From JADGHX01 sp035760965 (lineage in GTDB: Bacteria > Pseudomonadota > Gammaproteobacteria > Steroidobacterales > Steroidobacteraceae): a stretch of 64,000 nt of DNA. Below the pieces are notes generated by a model that saw only the letters and a program-made list of their open reading frames with translations, had not been told where the DNA came from and did not search any database. The DNA is taken from NCBI GenBank assembly GCA_035760965.1, contig DASTRY010000039.1, positions 150,044-214,043 on the forward strand, written 5' to 3'. The translations under genes and the position numbers were made by a program. This document shows, one piece after another, positions 50,517 through 59,371 of the stretch; the first letter of the stretch is position 1, and each line of letters opens with the position of its first letter.

Positions 50517-51296
50517 ATGCGAAAGATTCAGGCTCCGCTGTTCATCCTGAGCCACATGCGCAGCTACTCGTCGCTGCTGGCGCACGTGCTCGGGTCACAT
50601 CCCGACGTCGACGGTTACTGCGAGACTCACCTACGTTATTACTTCCGGTTCGACGTCCTGCGCCTGCATTGGCGCGTGCGCAAGCTGACGGGCGAGCCGC
50701 TGCGCGGCCGCTATGTGCTGGACAAGATCCTGCACAACTACGCGATCTCCCCCGGCATCCTCGAGGACCCGCGCACGCGCGCGGTGCTGCTCCTGCGTGA
50801 GCCGGTCGATGTGGTGCAGAGCATTTTGCACATGGGCCAGCACCTCGATCCGCTCGAGCGCAACACCAATCTCGAGCACGTCGGCGGCTACTACTTGGCG
50901 CGTTTGCAGGCACTCGGCGGTTTGGCGCGCCAGCTCGGCCGGCGCGCGGCATTCCTCGAATCCAAAGCGCTGCTCGAGCGCACGGACGATGCGCTGGAAT
51001 TCCTGCGGCACCATCTCGAGCTGAACGGGCCGCTGCAACGGCAATACCGCAGCTTCGCGAAAACGGGCAAGCCGGGTTTCGGCGATCCCTCGCCGGCGAT
51101 CCGCAGCGGAGAGATCGGCGGTTATCGCGCGAAACGAGCGCCGTTTGCGCTTCCTCAGGAGCTCGTCGAGAAGCTCACGGCCGCTTACCTCGCGTGCCGC
51201 GAGGCGTGTCTCGCCCATTGCGTCTCGATGAGCGAGAGCACGGGGTATGCGGCATACGGGCTCAGCGAAAGAGCACCACAGCCTTCTGTAGCGTGA
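50517..51296 (+). CDS. Sulfotransferase-family protein
   Basis: A 259-residue protein with the PAPS-binding layout of the sulfotransferase superfamily. The 5'-phosphosulfate loop is FILSHMRSYSSLLAHVLGSH (variant of the P-R-S-G-T/S-S loop), and the 3'-phosphate-binding strand and helix are RAVLLLREPVDVVQSILHMG, with Arg and Ser. The rest is helical. It is predicted to be cytoplasmic or peripheral. Prokaryotic members modify polysaccharides, lipids or peptides; no acceptor is suggested by the neighbours. ATG at 50517. Its 3' end overlaps the convergent MFS gene by 35 bases. Confidence 0.78.
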   Translation: MRKIQAPLFILSHMRSYSSLLAHVLGSHPDVDGYCETHLRYYFRFDVLRLHWRVRKLTGEPLRGRYVLDKILHNYAISPGILEDPRTRAVLLLREPVDVVQSILHMGQHLDPLERNTNLEHVGGYYLARLQALGGLARQLGRRAAFLESKALLERTDDALEFLRHHLELNGPLQRQYRSFAKTGKPGFGDPSPAIRSGEIGGYRAKRAPFALPQELVEKLTAAYLACREACLAHCVSMSESTGYAAYGLSERAPQPSVA

Positions 51297-52908
51297 CCCA
51301 CACGCCCCACGCGATCGGAATCCAGACGGCGGCCCAGGCCAGAACGACCGTAACCGGGTTGACCGCGACGGCCGTGCTCGTCGCCTGAACCGCCGCGGCC
51401 GGCGTACCGGTCTTGACCGCGGCGAGCGCCTCGACCTCCTCCGCCTTCATGCGATGCCGCGGATCGACCGGCCGGATCAGCAAATTGCAGATGAACCCCA
51501 CGGCGAGCAGGCCGGCGAGGATGTACATGGTGATGTTGTAAGCCTGCGCACGCGCGACACCGTGATCGAGCTGAAATTCGCGGATGTAGTTGACGATGAC
51601 CGGTCCGAGGATCCCGGCCGTCGACCACGCGGTCAGCAAGCGGCCGTGGATTGCGCCGACCATCTGCGTGCCGAACAGGTCCGCAAGGTATGCGGGCACC
51701 GTCGAGAAGCCGCCGCCATACATCGAGACGATGATGCAGGTGAATGCGGCAAACAGCGCCAGGCTGCCGACGCTCGCCGTCCACGGAATCGAGGCGTAGA
51801 GCACGAACCCGAGGACGAAGAACACCATGTACGTCGCCTTGCGGCCGATCCGATCCGACAGCGACGCCCAGAAGAAGCGCCCCGCGATGTTGAACAGCGA
51901 GAGCAGCCCCGTGAACGCCGCGGCGATCGCCGCGATGGCCGCGAGCTGATCCTGCGAGAGCTGCGTGAACGACGCGTTGATCCCGAGGAGCCTGCCACCG
52001 AACACTTCCTGCAGCAGCGGCGAGGCCATTCCGAGGATGCCGATGCCCGCCGTGACATTCAGACAGAGCACGGCCCATAGCAGCCAGAACTGCGGCGTGC
52101 GCCACGCGACATCGAGATGCACGTGATGTTGCGTGATGAGACCGTGCTTCGCCGTCTCGGGCACCGGCGTCCAGCCCGCGGGCTTCCACCCCTCGCGCGG
52201 CACGCGATAGCCGAGCGCGCCGCTCATCATGAAGACGAAATAGATCGCCGCGAGCGTGAGGAATGTCTCCCACACACCGACCGAGGTCGGCGTCTCGTAG
52301 AACTTCATGAGCTTGTCGGCGAGCGGCGAGCCGATCATCGCGCCGCCGCCGAAGCCCATGATCGCCATGCCCGTCGCCATGCCGCGCCGATCCGGGAACC
52401 ACTTGATGAGCGTCGAGACAGGCGAGATGTAGCCGAGCCCGAGACCGATGCCGCCGATGACCCCGGCGCCGAGCCACATGAGCCACACCTGATGCACGGC
52501 GACGCCGAGCGCGGCGATGACGAGCCCGCCGCACCAGCAGAACGCGGCGACGACGCCCGCCTTGCGCGGACCGGCTCGCTCGAGCCAACCGCCCCACGTC
52601 GCCGCCGAGATGCCCAGCACGACGAAGAAGAGCGTGTACGTCCACCCGAGCATCGAGATCTTCCAGTCGCAGCTGGTGGTGATCATCTGCGCGAAGAAGC
52701 TCATGTCGTTCGGGCACTCGATGGAATGCGTGATGCCGATCGCCTTCGACAGCGGCAGCCAGAACACCGAGAACCCGTACGCCATGCCGATGCAGAGATG
52801 GATCGCGAGCGCCGCGGGCGGCACGAGCCAGCGATTGAACTCCGGTCGCGCGACGATGCGCTCGCGCGAAAGGAAACCGTACGTTGGCGCAACGCTGGCT
52901 GATGACAT
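51262..52908 (-). CDS. OFA-family MFS transporter (oxalate/formate antiporter-like)
   Basis: A 548-residue 12-helix transporter. It carries the OFA features: opening RWLVPPAALAIHLCIGMAYG FSVFWLPL, GxGLGYISPVSTLIKWFPDR RGMATGMAIMGFGGGAMIGS, and the second-half FILGFVLYASI. A long loop after helix 6 and a C-terminal hydrophilic region (MKAEEVEALAAVKTGTPAAA) are present. Some OFA members move oxalate, formate, or carboxylates. The last hydrophobic stretch (VTVVLAWAAVWIPIAWGVWV) suggests an extra membrane segment at the C-terminus. It overlaps the sulfotransferase end; divergent from the CAP gene. Confidence 0.88.
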   Translation of the reverse strand: MSSASVAPTYGFLSRERIVARPEFNRWLVPPAALAIHLCIGMAYGFSVFWLPLSKAIGITHSIECPNDMSFFAQMITTSCDWKISMLGWTYTLFFVVLGISAATWGGWLERAGPRKAGVVAAFCWCGGLVIAALGVAVHQVWLMWLGAGVIGGIGLGLGYISPVSTLIKWFPDRRGMATGMAIMGFGGGAMIGSPLADKLMKFYETPTSVGVWETFLTLAAIYFVFMMSGALGYRVPREGWKPAGWTPVPETAKHGLITQHHVHLDVAWRTPQFWLLWAVLCLNVTAGIGILGMASPLLQEVFGGRLLGINASFTQLSQDQLAAIAAIAAAFTGLLSLFNIAGRFFWASLSDRIGRKATYMVFFVLGFVLYASIPWTASVGSLALFAAFTCIIVSMYGGGFSTVPAYLADLFGTQMVGAIHGRLLTAWSTAGILGPVIVNYIREFQLDHGVARAQAYNITMYILAGLLAVGFICNLLIRPVDPRHRMKAEEVEALAAVKTGTPAAAVQATSTAVAVNPVTVVLAWAAVWIPIAWGVWVTLQKAVVLFR

Positions 52909-52975
52909 CGGTACGAATCCCCCTTGCGGCGTCTCGCTATCATACGAACCGTCGCGTGCCCGGAGCTACCTCGTC

Positions 52976-53821
52976 GTGTTTCGACCGCTAGCCGTCTGTC
53001 TCGTCGTTGCGTGCTTCTGCGTCATCGCTGGGACACCGGCGACGGCGCGGCCGTCTCTGCTCGGTGCGATCAACGCCGAACGCGCGGCCGGCTGCGGCGG
53101 ACGGCGCGGCGTCGACAGGCCGCTGCGCGAGAACCGCAAGCTGGACGCTGTGGCTCGGCGCATCTCACGAGGCGAAGCGCTCCGCAACGCGCTCGCGGCC
53201 GCGGGGTATCGAGCGCTGCATTCATCGTCCGTGTCGCTAGCGAATTCCGGCAGCAATCAGGACATCGCGCGTGCGGTGTCCCGCATGTCGTGCGCCGAGC
53301 TGAGTGATGTGAGAGTCCACGACATCGGCGTCGAACAGCGCGGCAACACCATCTGGCTCGTGCTCGCCGCGCCCTTCGAAGCTCCGGAATTGCAGAACGT
53401 CCGCGCGACGAGTCAGCGCGTGCTGGCGCTCGCCAACGAGGCGCGCGCGAAGCCGCGTCGCTGCGGCGGCAAGTCGTTCGCCGCCGCGCCGCCTCTCGGG
53501 CTCGCCGAGAAGCTCAGCGAAGCCGCGCGCGAGCACGCGCAGGACATGGCGAAACACAACATGCTGTCGCACAGCGGCTCGGACGGCAGCAGCCCGGCGC
53601 TGCGCGTCACCCGCGCACGCTACGCGTGGCGCATGGTCGGGGAGAACGTGGCCTCGGGGCCGACGACGGCGGAAGAAGTGATGCAGGGCTGGCTCGAGAG
53701 CCCCCACCACTGCGAGAACATCATGGACCCGCGCTACACCGAGATGGGCGTCGGCTACACCGTGGACCCGAAAAGCGAATCCGGCGTGTACTGGGCCCAG
53801 GTGTTCGCGTTGCCTCGCTGA
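52976..53821 (+). CDS. Secreted CAP-domain protein with a degenerate second CAP copy
   Basis: A 281-residue exported protein. GTG at 52976 is used as start because GGAG lies about ten bases upstream and the signal peptide (FRPLAVCLVVACFCVIAGTP) follows directly. The C-terminal CAP/SCP domain (about 145-280) has the motifs AREHAQDMAKHNMLSHSGSD, WRMVGENVASGPTTAEEVMQ, GWLESPHHCENIMDPRYTEM and GVYWAQVFA. The N-terminal half (30-140) looks like a shortened copy: LLGAINAERAAGCGGRRGVD, LDAVARRISRGEALRNALAA, DIGVEQRGNTIWLVLAAPF. CAP proteins are extracellular; bacterial functions are mostly unknown. Confidence 0.82.
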   Translation: MFRPLAVCLVVACFCVIAGTPATARPSLLGAINAERAAGCGGRRGVDRPLRENRKLDAVARRISRGEALRNALAAAGYRALHSSSVSLANSGSNQDIARAVSRMSCAELSDVRVHDIGVEQRGNTIWLVLAAPFEAPELQNVRATSQRVLALANEARAKPRRCGGKSFAAAPPLGLAEKLSEAAREHAQDMAKHNMLSHSGSDGSSPALRVTRARYAWRMVGENVASGPTTAEEVMQGWLESPHHCENIMDPRYTEMGVGYTVDPKSESGVYWAQVFALPR

Positions 53822-53911
53822 GCGCTCGCCCCGGCCGCGCCCGCGGCCGCGGCAGTAGAGCCGCGGCCCCGAGTGCGGTACGGTTCGCCGTCGCATTCAG
53901 AGGCGCACCGT

Positions 53912-55336
53912 TTGAGCCACACCGTACAGACCGACCGCCTGGTCGACGATCAGAAAATCGGCTCGTTCAACATCAAGCTGCTCGTGCTGTCGTGGCTGGC
54001 GATGTTCGCCGACGGCTACGACATCTCGGCGATGGCGTTCGCGGCGCCCGAGCTCGTACGCCAATGGCACGTCCCGCCCGGCGGCTTCGGGCTCATCTTC
54101 AGCGCGCCGAACTTCGGCGTGCTGATCGGCGCGCCGCTGCTCGGCTTCGTGGGCGACCGCTACGGACGGCGCACCGCCATCATCATCGGCTCGGTCATCT
54201 TCGGCGGCTTCACGCTCGCGATGATGTGGGCGACGAACCTCGATCAGATGCTGGCGCTGCGGTTCATCACGGGGATCGGCATCGGCGGCCTGATGCCGAA
54301 CACGATCGCGCTGAACTCCGAGCTCTCGCCCCGGCGCTGGCGCGGAATGCTCGTCGTGCTGATGTTCACGGGCATCACGCTCGGCAGCGGCACGCCCGGC
54401 CCGGTCGCCGCCTGGCTGGTGCCGGAATACGGCTGGAAGATCCTGTTTCTGATCGGCGGGCTCGTGCCGCTTATCGCGGCCGTGGTGCTGTGGTTCGTGC
54501 TGCCCGAGTCGGTGAAGTTCCTGGCCCGCCACCCGAGCCGCCGCGCGGAGCTGCTGCAGGTGGCGCGTCGCATGCGGCCGGATCTCTCGTTGCCCGACGA
54601 CACGCAGTTCGTAACGGAGGCGCGGCCCGCGGCGACGGCTGCGAGGAGCGGCGGCGGCTTCCTTGGGCTCGGGCACATCTTCCGCGGCGGGCTCGCGTTC
54701 ATCACGCCGCTGCTATGGGTGTGCTTCGCCACCACGCTGATGGCGAACTACTTCCTCAACAACTGGATGCCGCTCATTTTCGAGAGCAATGGCGTCACGC
54801 CGAAGCAGGCGGCCATTGCGAGCACGCTCTATCACGTGGGCGGCACGATCGGCGGCGTCGTCGTCAGCCTGCTCCTGAACCGGTTCGGCTACACGGCGAT
54901 CACGCTGCTGTTTCTGCTCGCCGCGCCGACGATCGCAGCGATCGGTCTCGAAGGACTGTCGCCGGCGATGCTGGCCGGCGTCGCCGGCCTTGCGGGGCTC
55001 GCGGTCCTCGGCGCGCAGTTCGGCAACAACGCGTGCGCCGGCATGATCTATCCGACCGAGGCGCGCTCCCAGGGCGCGGGCTGGGCGCTGGCGATCGGCC
55101 GCGTCGGTTCGATCATCGGACCGATCGTGGGCGGCGTGCTGGTGGCCATGAAGATGCCGTTCAGCACCCTGTTCCTGTGGGCCTCGCTGCCGATGGCGCT
55201 CGGGCTGGTTGCGGCGATCCTCCTCGCGTGGCTCTGCTTCCGACGCTTCCGCGCGTTCACGCTGGACGACAAGCCGGCCGAGCCGGACGGCGCCCCGATC
55301 AGCCCCGCCCGATATACGGCATCTTCGTCGCCATGA
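53912..55336 (+). CDS. AAHS-family MFS transporter (aromatic acid:H+ symporter-like)
   Basis: A 474-residue 12-helix carrier of the PcaK/BenK group. The start MSHTVQTDRLVDDQKIGSFN matches the family head; it uses TTG at 53912, with AGAGG upstream. The signature DGYDISAMAFAAPELVRQW in helix 1 and GDRYGRRTAIIIG between helices 2 and 3 are conserved, as is GIGIGGLMPNTIALNSELSP RRWRG. A GTG at 53873 is an alternative start. These carriers import protocatechuate, hydroxybenzoate and related acids, which fits the aromatic genes elsewhere in the window. Its 3' end overlaps the convergent SDR gene by 38 bases. Confidence 0.88.
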   Translation: MSHTVQTDRLVDDQKIGSFNIKLLVLSWLAMFADGYDISAMAFAAPELVRQWHVPPGGFGLIFSAPNFGVLIGAPLLGFVGDRYGRRTAIIIGSVIFGGFTLAMMWATNLDQMLALRFITGIGIGGLMPNTIALNSELSPRRWRGMLVVLMFTGITLGSGTPGPVAAWLVPEYGWKILFLIGGLVPLIAAVVLWFVLPESVKFLARHPSRRAELLQVARRMRPDLSLPDDTQFVTEARPAATAARSGGGFLGLGHIFRGGLAFITPLLWVCFATTLMANYFLNNWMPLIFESNGVTPKQAAIASTLYHVGGTIGGVVVSLLLNRFGYTAITLLFLLAAPTIAAIGLEGLSPAMLAGVAGLAGLAVLGAQFGNNACAGMIYPTEARSQGAGWALAIGRVGSIIGPIVGGVLVAMKMPFSTLFLWASLPMALGLVAAILLAWLCFRRFRAFTLDDKPAEPDGAPISPARYTASSSP

Positions 55337-56051
55337 TCGTCATGAACTGCACGTTAGCATCGAGCGGCAGCGCGGCCATCTGCGCGACGGCACGCCCGAC
55401 GAGCTGAACGTCGATCAGCGGCTCGGCGTTCGGGCCGTTGCGCGGCATGTTGCGCGCGAGCTCGGTGCCCGCGTTGCCGATGTCGATCTGCCCGCACGCG
55501 ATATCGAATGCGCGACCGTCGAGCGAGGTTGATTTGGTGAGCCCCGTAACCGCGTGCTTGGTAGCGGTGTACGCGATCGAGTTCGGCCGCGGCGCGTGCG
55601 CGGCGATCGAGCCGTTGTTGATGATGCGTCCGCCCCGCGGCGTCTGATTCTTCATGAGCCGCACTGCTTCCTGCGTGCACAGGAACATGCCGGTGAGGTT
55701 GGTGTCGACGACCGCCTTCCACTGCTCGAACCGGATGTCCTCGATCGGCGTGCCGGGCATGCTGATGCCCGCGTTGTTGAAGAGCAGATCGAGCCTGCCG
55801 AAGAGCTCGTACGTCCTCGTGAAGAGGTTGTGTACGGATTTGGGATCGGTCACGTCCGCGACGACCGCGCGCAGCTTCGTCTCGGCGCCCGCGATGCCGC
55901 GGCCTGCCTCCTCGATGGCCTTCTGCAACGTCGTTTCGTGACGGCCCGCGAACACGATCCGCCAGCCGTCGCGCGCGAGCTCGATGGCCGCCGCCTTGCC
56001 GATGCCGCTGCCCGCGCCGGTGATGACGGCGACTTTGTTGTCCACGCTCAT
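55299..56051 (-). CDS. Short-chain dehydrogenase/reductase
   Basis: A 250-residue classical SDR. Motifs: AVITGAGSGIGKAAAIELAR (cofactor), LLFNNAGISMPG (NNAG), IINNGSIAAHAPRP (catalytic Ser) and AYTATKHAVTGLTKS (Tyr-x-x-x-Lys). The C-terminal region VGRAVAQMAALPLDANVQFM is normal for family length. ATG at 56051. The substrate is unknown. It overlaps the AAHS transporter gene at the 3' end and is divergent from the sigma factor gene. Confidence 0.9.
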   Translation of the reverse strand: MSVDNKVAVITGAGSGIGKAAAIELARDGWRIVFAGRHETTLQKAIEEAGRGIAGAETKLRAVVADVTDPKSVHNLFTRTYELFGRLDLLFNNAGISMPGTPIEDIRFEQWKAVVDTNLTGMFLCTQEAVRLMKNQTPRGGRIINNGSIAAHAPRPNSIAYTATKHAVTGLTKSTSLDGRAFDIACGQIDIGNAGTELARNMPRNGPNAEPLIDVQLVGRAVAQMAALPLDANVQFMTIMATKMPYIGRG

Positions 56052-56194
56052 GATTGCTTCATCTCGCGATTCGAGGAACCCCGCGGCGGAGTGTAGTCGG
56101 CCGCGAAGGCGGACGTCAGCACGCGTGGGCCCCGCGTGTGTCGTTGCCGGCGGTTGCACACAGCCCCGCATTAGTTGAATGTTCGCCGTTCGCT

Positions 56195-56716
56195 ATGGAC
56201 GCTGAGATGAGTCGACCCGCCGCCGCGGACATCCAAGAGCAGCTCGTCGCGCTGCTGCCGAAATTGCGCAGGTTCGCGCGCACGCTCGCACACAGCCCGG
56301 ACGACGCTGACGATCTCGTGCAACTCGCGCTCGAGCGCGCCCTCGCGCGCCTCGACCAGTGGCAGCCCGGCACGCGGCTCGATAGCTGGATGTACGGGAT
56401 CATCAAGAACGCCTGGATCGACGAGGTGCGCGCGCGCGAGCGCCGCGACCGCGTGCACGCGCCCGAGGAGCTGGGCGAGCAAGTCGCCGATGCGGGCAGC
56501 GGAGCGCAGATCGATCGCCTCTCGCTCGAGGCGGCCATCGCGCGGCTGCCGGAGGAGCAGCGGCTCGTCGTGGCGCTCGTGCTGGTCGAGGGGCTCTCGT
56601 ACAAAGAGGCGGCGGCCGTGCTCGACGTGCCGATCGGCACCGTGACCAGCCGCCTCGCTCGCGGCCGCGAAGCGCTCGAGGCGCTGCTCGGTGCCGCGGC
56701 AGGAGATGCGCCGTGA
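56195..56716 (+). CDS. ECF-type RNA polymerase sigma factor
   Basis: A 173-residue group IV sigma factor. Region 2 (about 20-85) contains PDDADDLVQLALERALARLD and TRLDSWMYGIIKNAWIDEVR (-10 recognition), and region 4 (about 115-165) contains LPEEQRLVVALVLVEGLSYK EAAAVLDVPIGTVTSRLARG (-35 recognition HTH). ATG at 56195 is preferred; 56207 is an alternative. The next gene, a membrane anti-sigma factor, starts inside the stop codon (GTGA), so the pair is translationally coupled. The trigger is unknown. Confidence 0.9.
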   Translation: MDAEMSRPAAADIQEQLVALLPKLRRFARTLAHSPDDADDLVQLALERALARLDQWQPGTRLDSWMYGIIKNAWIDEVRARERRDRVHAPEELGEQVADAGSGAQIDRLSLEAAIARLPEEQRLVVALVLVEGLSYKEAAAVLDVPIGTVTSRLARGREALEALLGAAAGDAP

Positions 56717-57648
56717 TCATCACCGAAGAGCTCTTGATGGCGTATGCGGATGGCGAGCTCGCAGGCCCGGAGCACGCGGCGGACCGCACGCGGATCGAAG
56801 CCGCGCTGCGCGCCGACCCGCAGATCGCTCGTCGCATCGAGAGTCATCGCGCATTGCGCCGGGAACTGAGTGCGAGCTTCGACCGCGTGCTCGATGAACC
56901 GGTGCCGGCGCGCCTCGCCGGCGCCGTGCGCCGCGCGCTCGCGAGCTCAGGCGCTGATGCCTCGGCTGATACGGACGGCCGTGCAAGGGACGGTGCGGAG
57001 GGCGCGCGTGGCTCGATCGACGCAACGGGCGGCACCGAAGCTGCGCCTCATAGCTTCGGCGCAAGGGGCAGTGGTGGATCGTCACCTCGCAGTGCCGGTG
57101 ACGGGACAAGCGCTGCGAATCCTGAGGCACAGCACACCGCGCAACCCGCCGACTCGGGCGGTGCGGGAGCGCGTGCCGGGTGGGACTGGCAGCAGTGGGG
57201 CGCAATGGGCGCGAGCCTCGTCGTGGGCATCGTCCTGGGACGCGCCGCCGTCACGTCGCGCGACCTCGGCCCCATCGCGAGTCGCGACGGCCACCTGATC
57301 GCGCAGGGCCACCTCGCGGACGCCCTCTCGAACCAGCTCGCGAGCACGCAATCCGCAACGGCTCCCGTGCAAATCGGTACGAGCTTCAAGTCGAAGGATG
57401 GCTCTTACTGCCGCACGTTCGTATTGCACGAAGCCGATCCGATGGGAGGTCTCGCCTGCCGGGCCGGCGGTGAATGGACCTTGAACACGCTGGCGCGCGT
57501 GCAAGCCTCGCCCGGTGCGAAAGGTCGCCATCGACCCGCGGCTTCCCAACTACCGGGGGCCGTGCGCGCGGCGGTCGAAGCGCAGATTGTCGGCGACCCG
57601 CTCGATTCGAGCGCCGAGGCGCAAGCGAAGGACGGCGGCTGGAAGTAG
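56713..57648 (+). CDS. Transmembrane anti-sigma factor
   Basis: A 311-residue single-pass membrane protein coupled to the ECF sigma gene by a GTGA overlap. The N-terminal cytoplasmic domain (1-80) has the anti-sigma helix layout LLMAYADGELAGPEHAADRT RIEAALRADP and no His-x3-Cys-x2-Cys zinc motif. A disordered Gly/Ser/Ala linker (85-155) precedes the transmembrane segment GAMGASLVVGIVLGRAAVTS. The periplasmic part contains SKDGSYCRTFVLHEADPMGG LACRAGGEWTL with two Cys that could form a disulfide sensor. This fits a ChrR-/RsgI-like single-span regulator; the signal is unknown. Confidence 0.82.
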   Translation: MIITEELLMAYADGELAGPEHAADRTRIEAALRADPQIARRIESHRALRRELSASFDRVLDEPVPARLAGAVRRALASSGADASADTDGRARDGAEGARGSIDATGGTEAAPHSFGARGSGGSSPRSAGDGTSAANPEAQHTAQPADSGGAGARAGWDWQQWGAMGASLVVGIVLGRAAVTSRDLGPIASRDGHLIAQGHLADALSNQLASTQSATAPVQIGTSFKSKDGSYCRTFVLHEADPMGGLACRAGGEWTLNTLARVQASPGAKGRHRPAASQLPGAVRAAVEAQIVGDPLDSSAEAQAKDGGWK

Positions 57649-57675
57649 AGTGTTGCCGTCCTGCATGAGGTTCCC

Positions 57676-58137
57676 ATGCTTCGCATCACCCTCGCTGCCT
57701 TTCACCTGATCGCGCTCGGGCTCGGCCTGGGCGCCGTGCTCCGCCGCGGCAGCACGCTGCGCGAGCCGCTGACGGTGGATTCACTGCGGCGCGCGTTTTC
57801 CGCGGACGCGCTATGGGGAATTGCGGGGGCGCTGTGGCTCGTGACCGGCGTGTGGCGCATGGCCGCCGGCATCGAGAAGCCGCGCGAGTACTACGAGATG
57901 AACTACATCTTCATCGCGAAGATGGTGCTGTTCGTCGTGATCATCGCGCTCGAGATTCCCGCCGTGCTCGCCCTGACGAAGTGGCGCAAAGCGCTGCGCG
58001 CCGGCAGCGATCCCGGCGTGTTCGTGCCGGTGGTCAAAGCGAAGCGGATTGCAGTGATCAGTCATGTACAGGCGTTGCTGGTCGTGTTGATGGTGTTTGC
58101 CGCCGTCACGATGGCTCGCGGCTACGGGTTGCGCTGA
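57676..58137 (+). CDS. DUF2214-family membrane protein
   Basis: A 153-residue integral membrane protein with four hydrophobic segments (LAAFHLIALGLGLGAVLRRG, WGIAGALWLVTGVWRMAAGI, FIAKMVLFVVIIALEIPAVL, ISHVQALLVVLMVFAAVTMA). The His in segment 1, the WRMAAG region and the His of the last segment match DUF2214 proteins, which resemble a haem-bearing HemJ/CopD-type four-helix core. Function is unknown. It follows the anti-sigma gene by 27 bases and may share its operon. Confidence 0.82.
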   Translation: MLRITLAAFHLIALGLGLGAVLRRGSTLREPLTVDSLRRAFSADALWGIAGALWLVTGVWRMAAGIEKPREYYEMNYIFIAKMVLFVVIIALEIPAVLALTKWRKALRAGSDPGVFVPVVKAKRIAVISHVQALLVVLMVFAAVTMARGYGLR

Positions 58138-58161
58138 ACACCGAACGCAGCTGCTACGAGA

Positions 58162-59232
58162 CTACGAACCCGCGGGCGTCGCGGCTTTCGCCGCCAGCCG
58201 GAACGCGATGCGTCCGTGCGTCACTGGCACGTGATTCGTCAGGTGCGTCGCGCGCCACGCGTCGAAGGCCTCGAGGTTCAACCCGGCCGGCAATGTCTTC
58301 CACGAGGCTTGATGGAGGTAGCTCCACACGTACTCGCGCAGAAAACCCGCCGCCTCGACCCGGTCAATGTCGCTGAAGTAGGCGGACGCCAGCTGCGCAT
58401 CGATGTGTTTGAGCGCGCGGTACATGTTCACGGCGGTGGTCCGCCCACGCACTTCCTCCTCGAACGACGCTTCGCGCTCGCCGGCAGTAGGGGCCTCGCC
58501 GCTCTCGCCCGCGACGTACGCCGCCCGTGCAAACAGATACGCGAGCCATATCGTCTTCTCCTGCTCCGGCGTCGCCGGATCCCACATGATCGCAACCTTC
58601 TCCTGCGCCGCGGCTTCGGCCGCGACGTGCGCGCGGGCCTGTTTCACGGGCTCGTCCGTGGCGGGGATGGCCGCACCGAGCGCCTCGAGAACTTCGCCGT
58701 GGCTCAGCGCACCGTCTTCTTCCAGCCCGGGCGCGACGTCGAGACGCGCATCGACGAGGAGCCCATGGGCCGCCGTGAAAATCAGATACGTCGCGCCGCC
58801 GATGCCGTTCTTCTTCCGTGCGACGGTGAACAACGCCTCGCGCGCAACCCGCGCCTCGCCGAGCGACACTTTCGCCTCGCGCGGCTTCAGGCGCCGCACG
58901 TGAGTGGCCGCGACGACGTCCTGTTTGGCCTCGCGATAGCGCTCCAGCAGCTCCGGCGCGTCGATACCGTCCGCAATACCGTCGGGGCCGAGGTCGGTCA
59001 CGCTGATCTCGAGCGCGAGGCCGACGGCCCGATACGAGTAGCTGAGCGAGCGCTCGCCTTCCGGTCCGCTGTGCTCGCCGATGAATTCCAGCGGCCCGAT
59101 GTGCTCCGGCAACGTGAGCCCGCCGATGGTCGTGGTGTGGGTGACTTCGCCCGCGTGGACGGCGCCGGATGTCGACACGAGCAGTCCGGCTGCGAGGGAA
59201 GCAATGGCGAGAGAAACGGCTTTGGAGTGCAT
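58162..59232 (-). CDS. Secreted hypothetical protein
   Basis: A 356-residue exported protein. The signal is AVSLAIASLAAGLLVSTSGA ending VHAGE. The first half of the mature part has a beta pattern (THTTTIGGLTLPEHIGPLEF, SLSYSYRAVGLALEISVTDL), and the second half is helical with acidic runs (TAGEREASFEEEVRGRTTAV, REYVWSYLHQASWKT). No catalytic motif was found. The opening resembles the generic N-terminal of proteins annotated as hypothetical secreted in gammaproteobacteria. It is convergent with the DUF2214 gene and divergent from hemJ. Confidence 0.65.
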   Translation of the reverse strand: MHSKAVSLAIASLAAGLLVSTSGAVHAGEVTHTTTIGGLTLPEHIGPLEFIGEHSGPEGERSLSYSYRAVGLALEISVTDLGPDGIADGIDAPELLERYREAKQDVVAATHVRRLKPREAKVSLGEARVAREALFTVARKKNGIGGATYLIFTAAHGLLVDARLDVAPGLEEDGALSHGEVLEALGAAIPATDEPVKQARAHVAAEAAAQEKVAIMWDPATPEQEKTIWLAYLFARAAYVAGESGEAPTAGEREASFEEEVRGRTTAVNMYRALKHIDAQLASAYFSDIDRVEAAGFLREYVWSYLHQASWKTLPAGLNLEAFDAWRATHLTNHVPVTHGRIAFRLAAKAATPAGS

Positions 59233-59371
59233 TGCACGTTGAAGTGCAACGGCTATGCCCGAGCGGAGTTGCCCTTACTATGCAGCAACTTAGAGCGCAC
59301 GTCGGCCGCGACCGACAGGCGAGCTGTCAAGCTTTCCGACAGACGCGCCAGCATCTGTAGAATCGCGCCGC

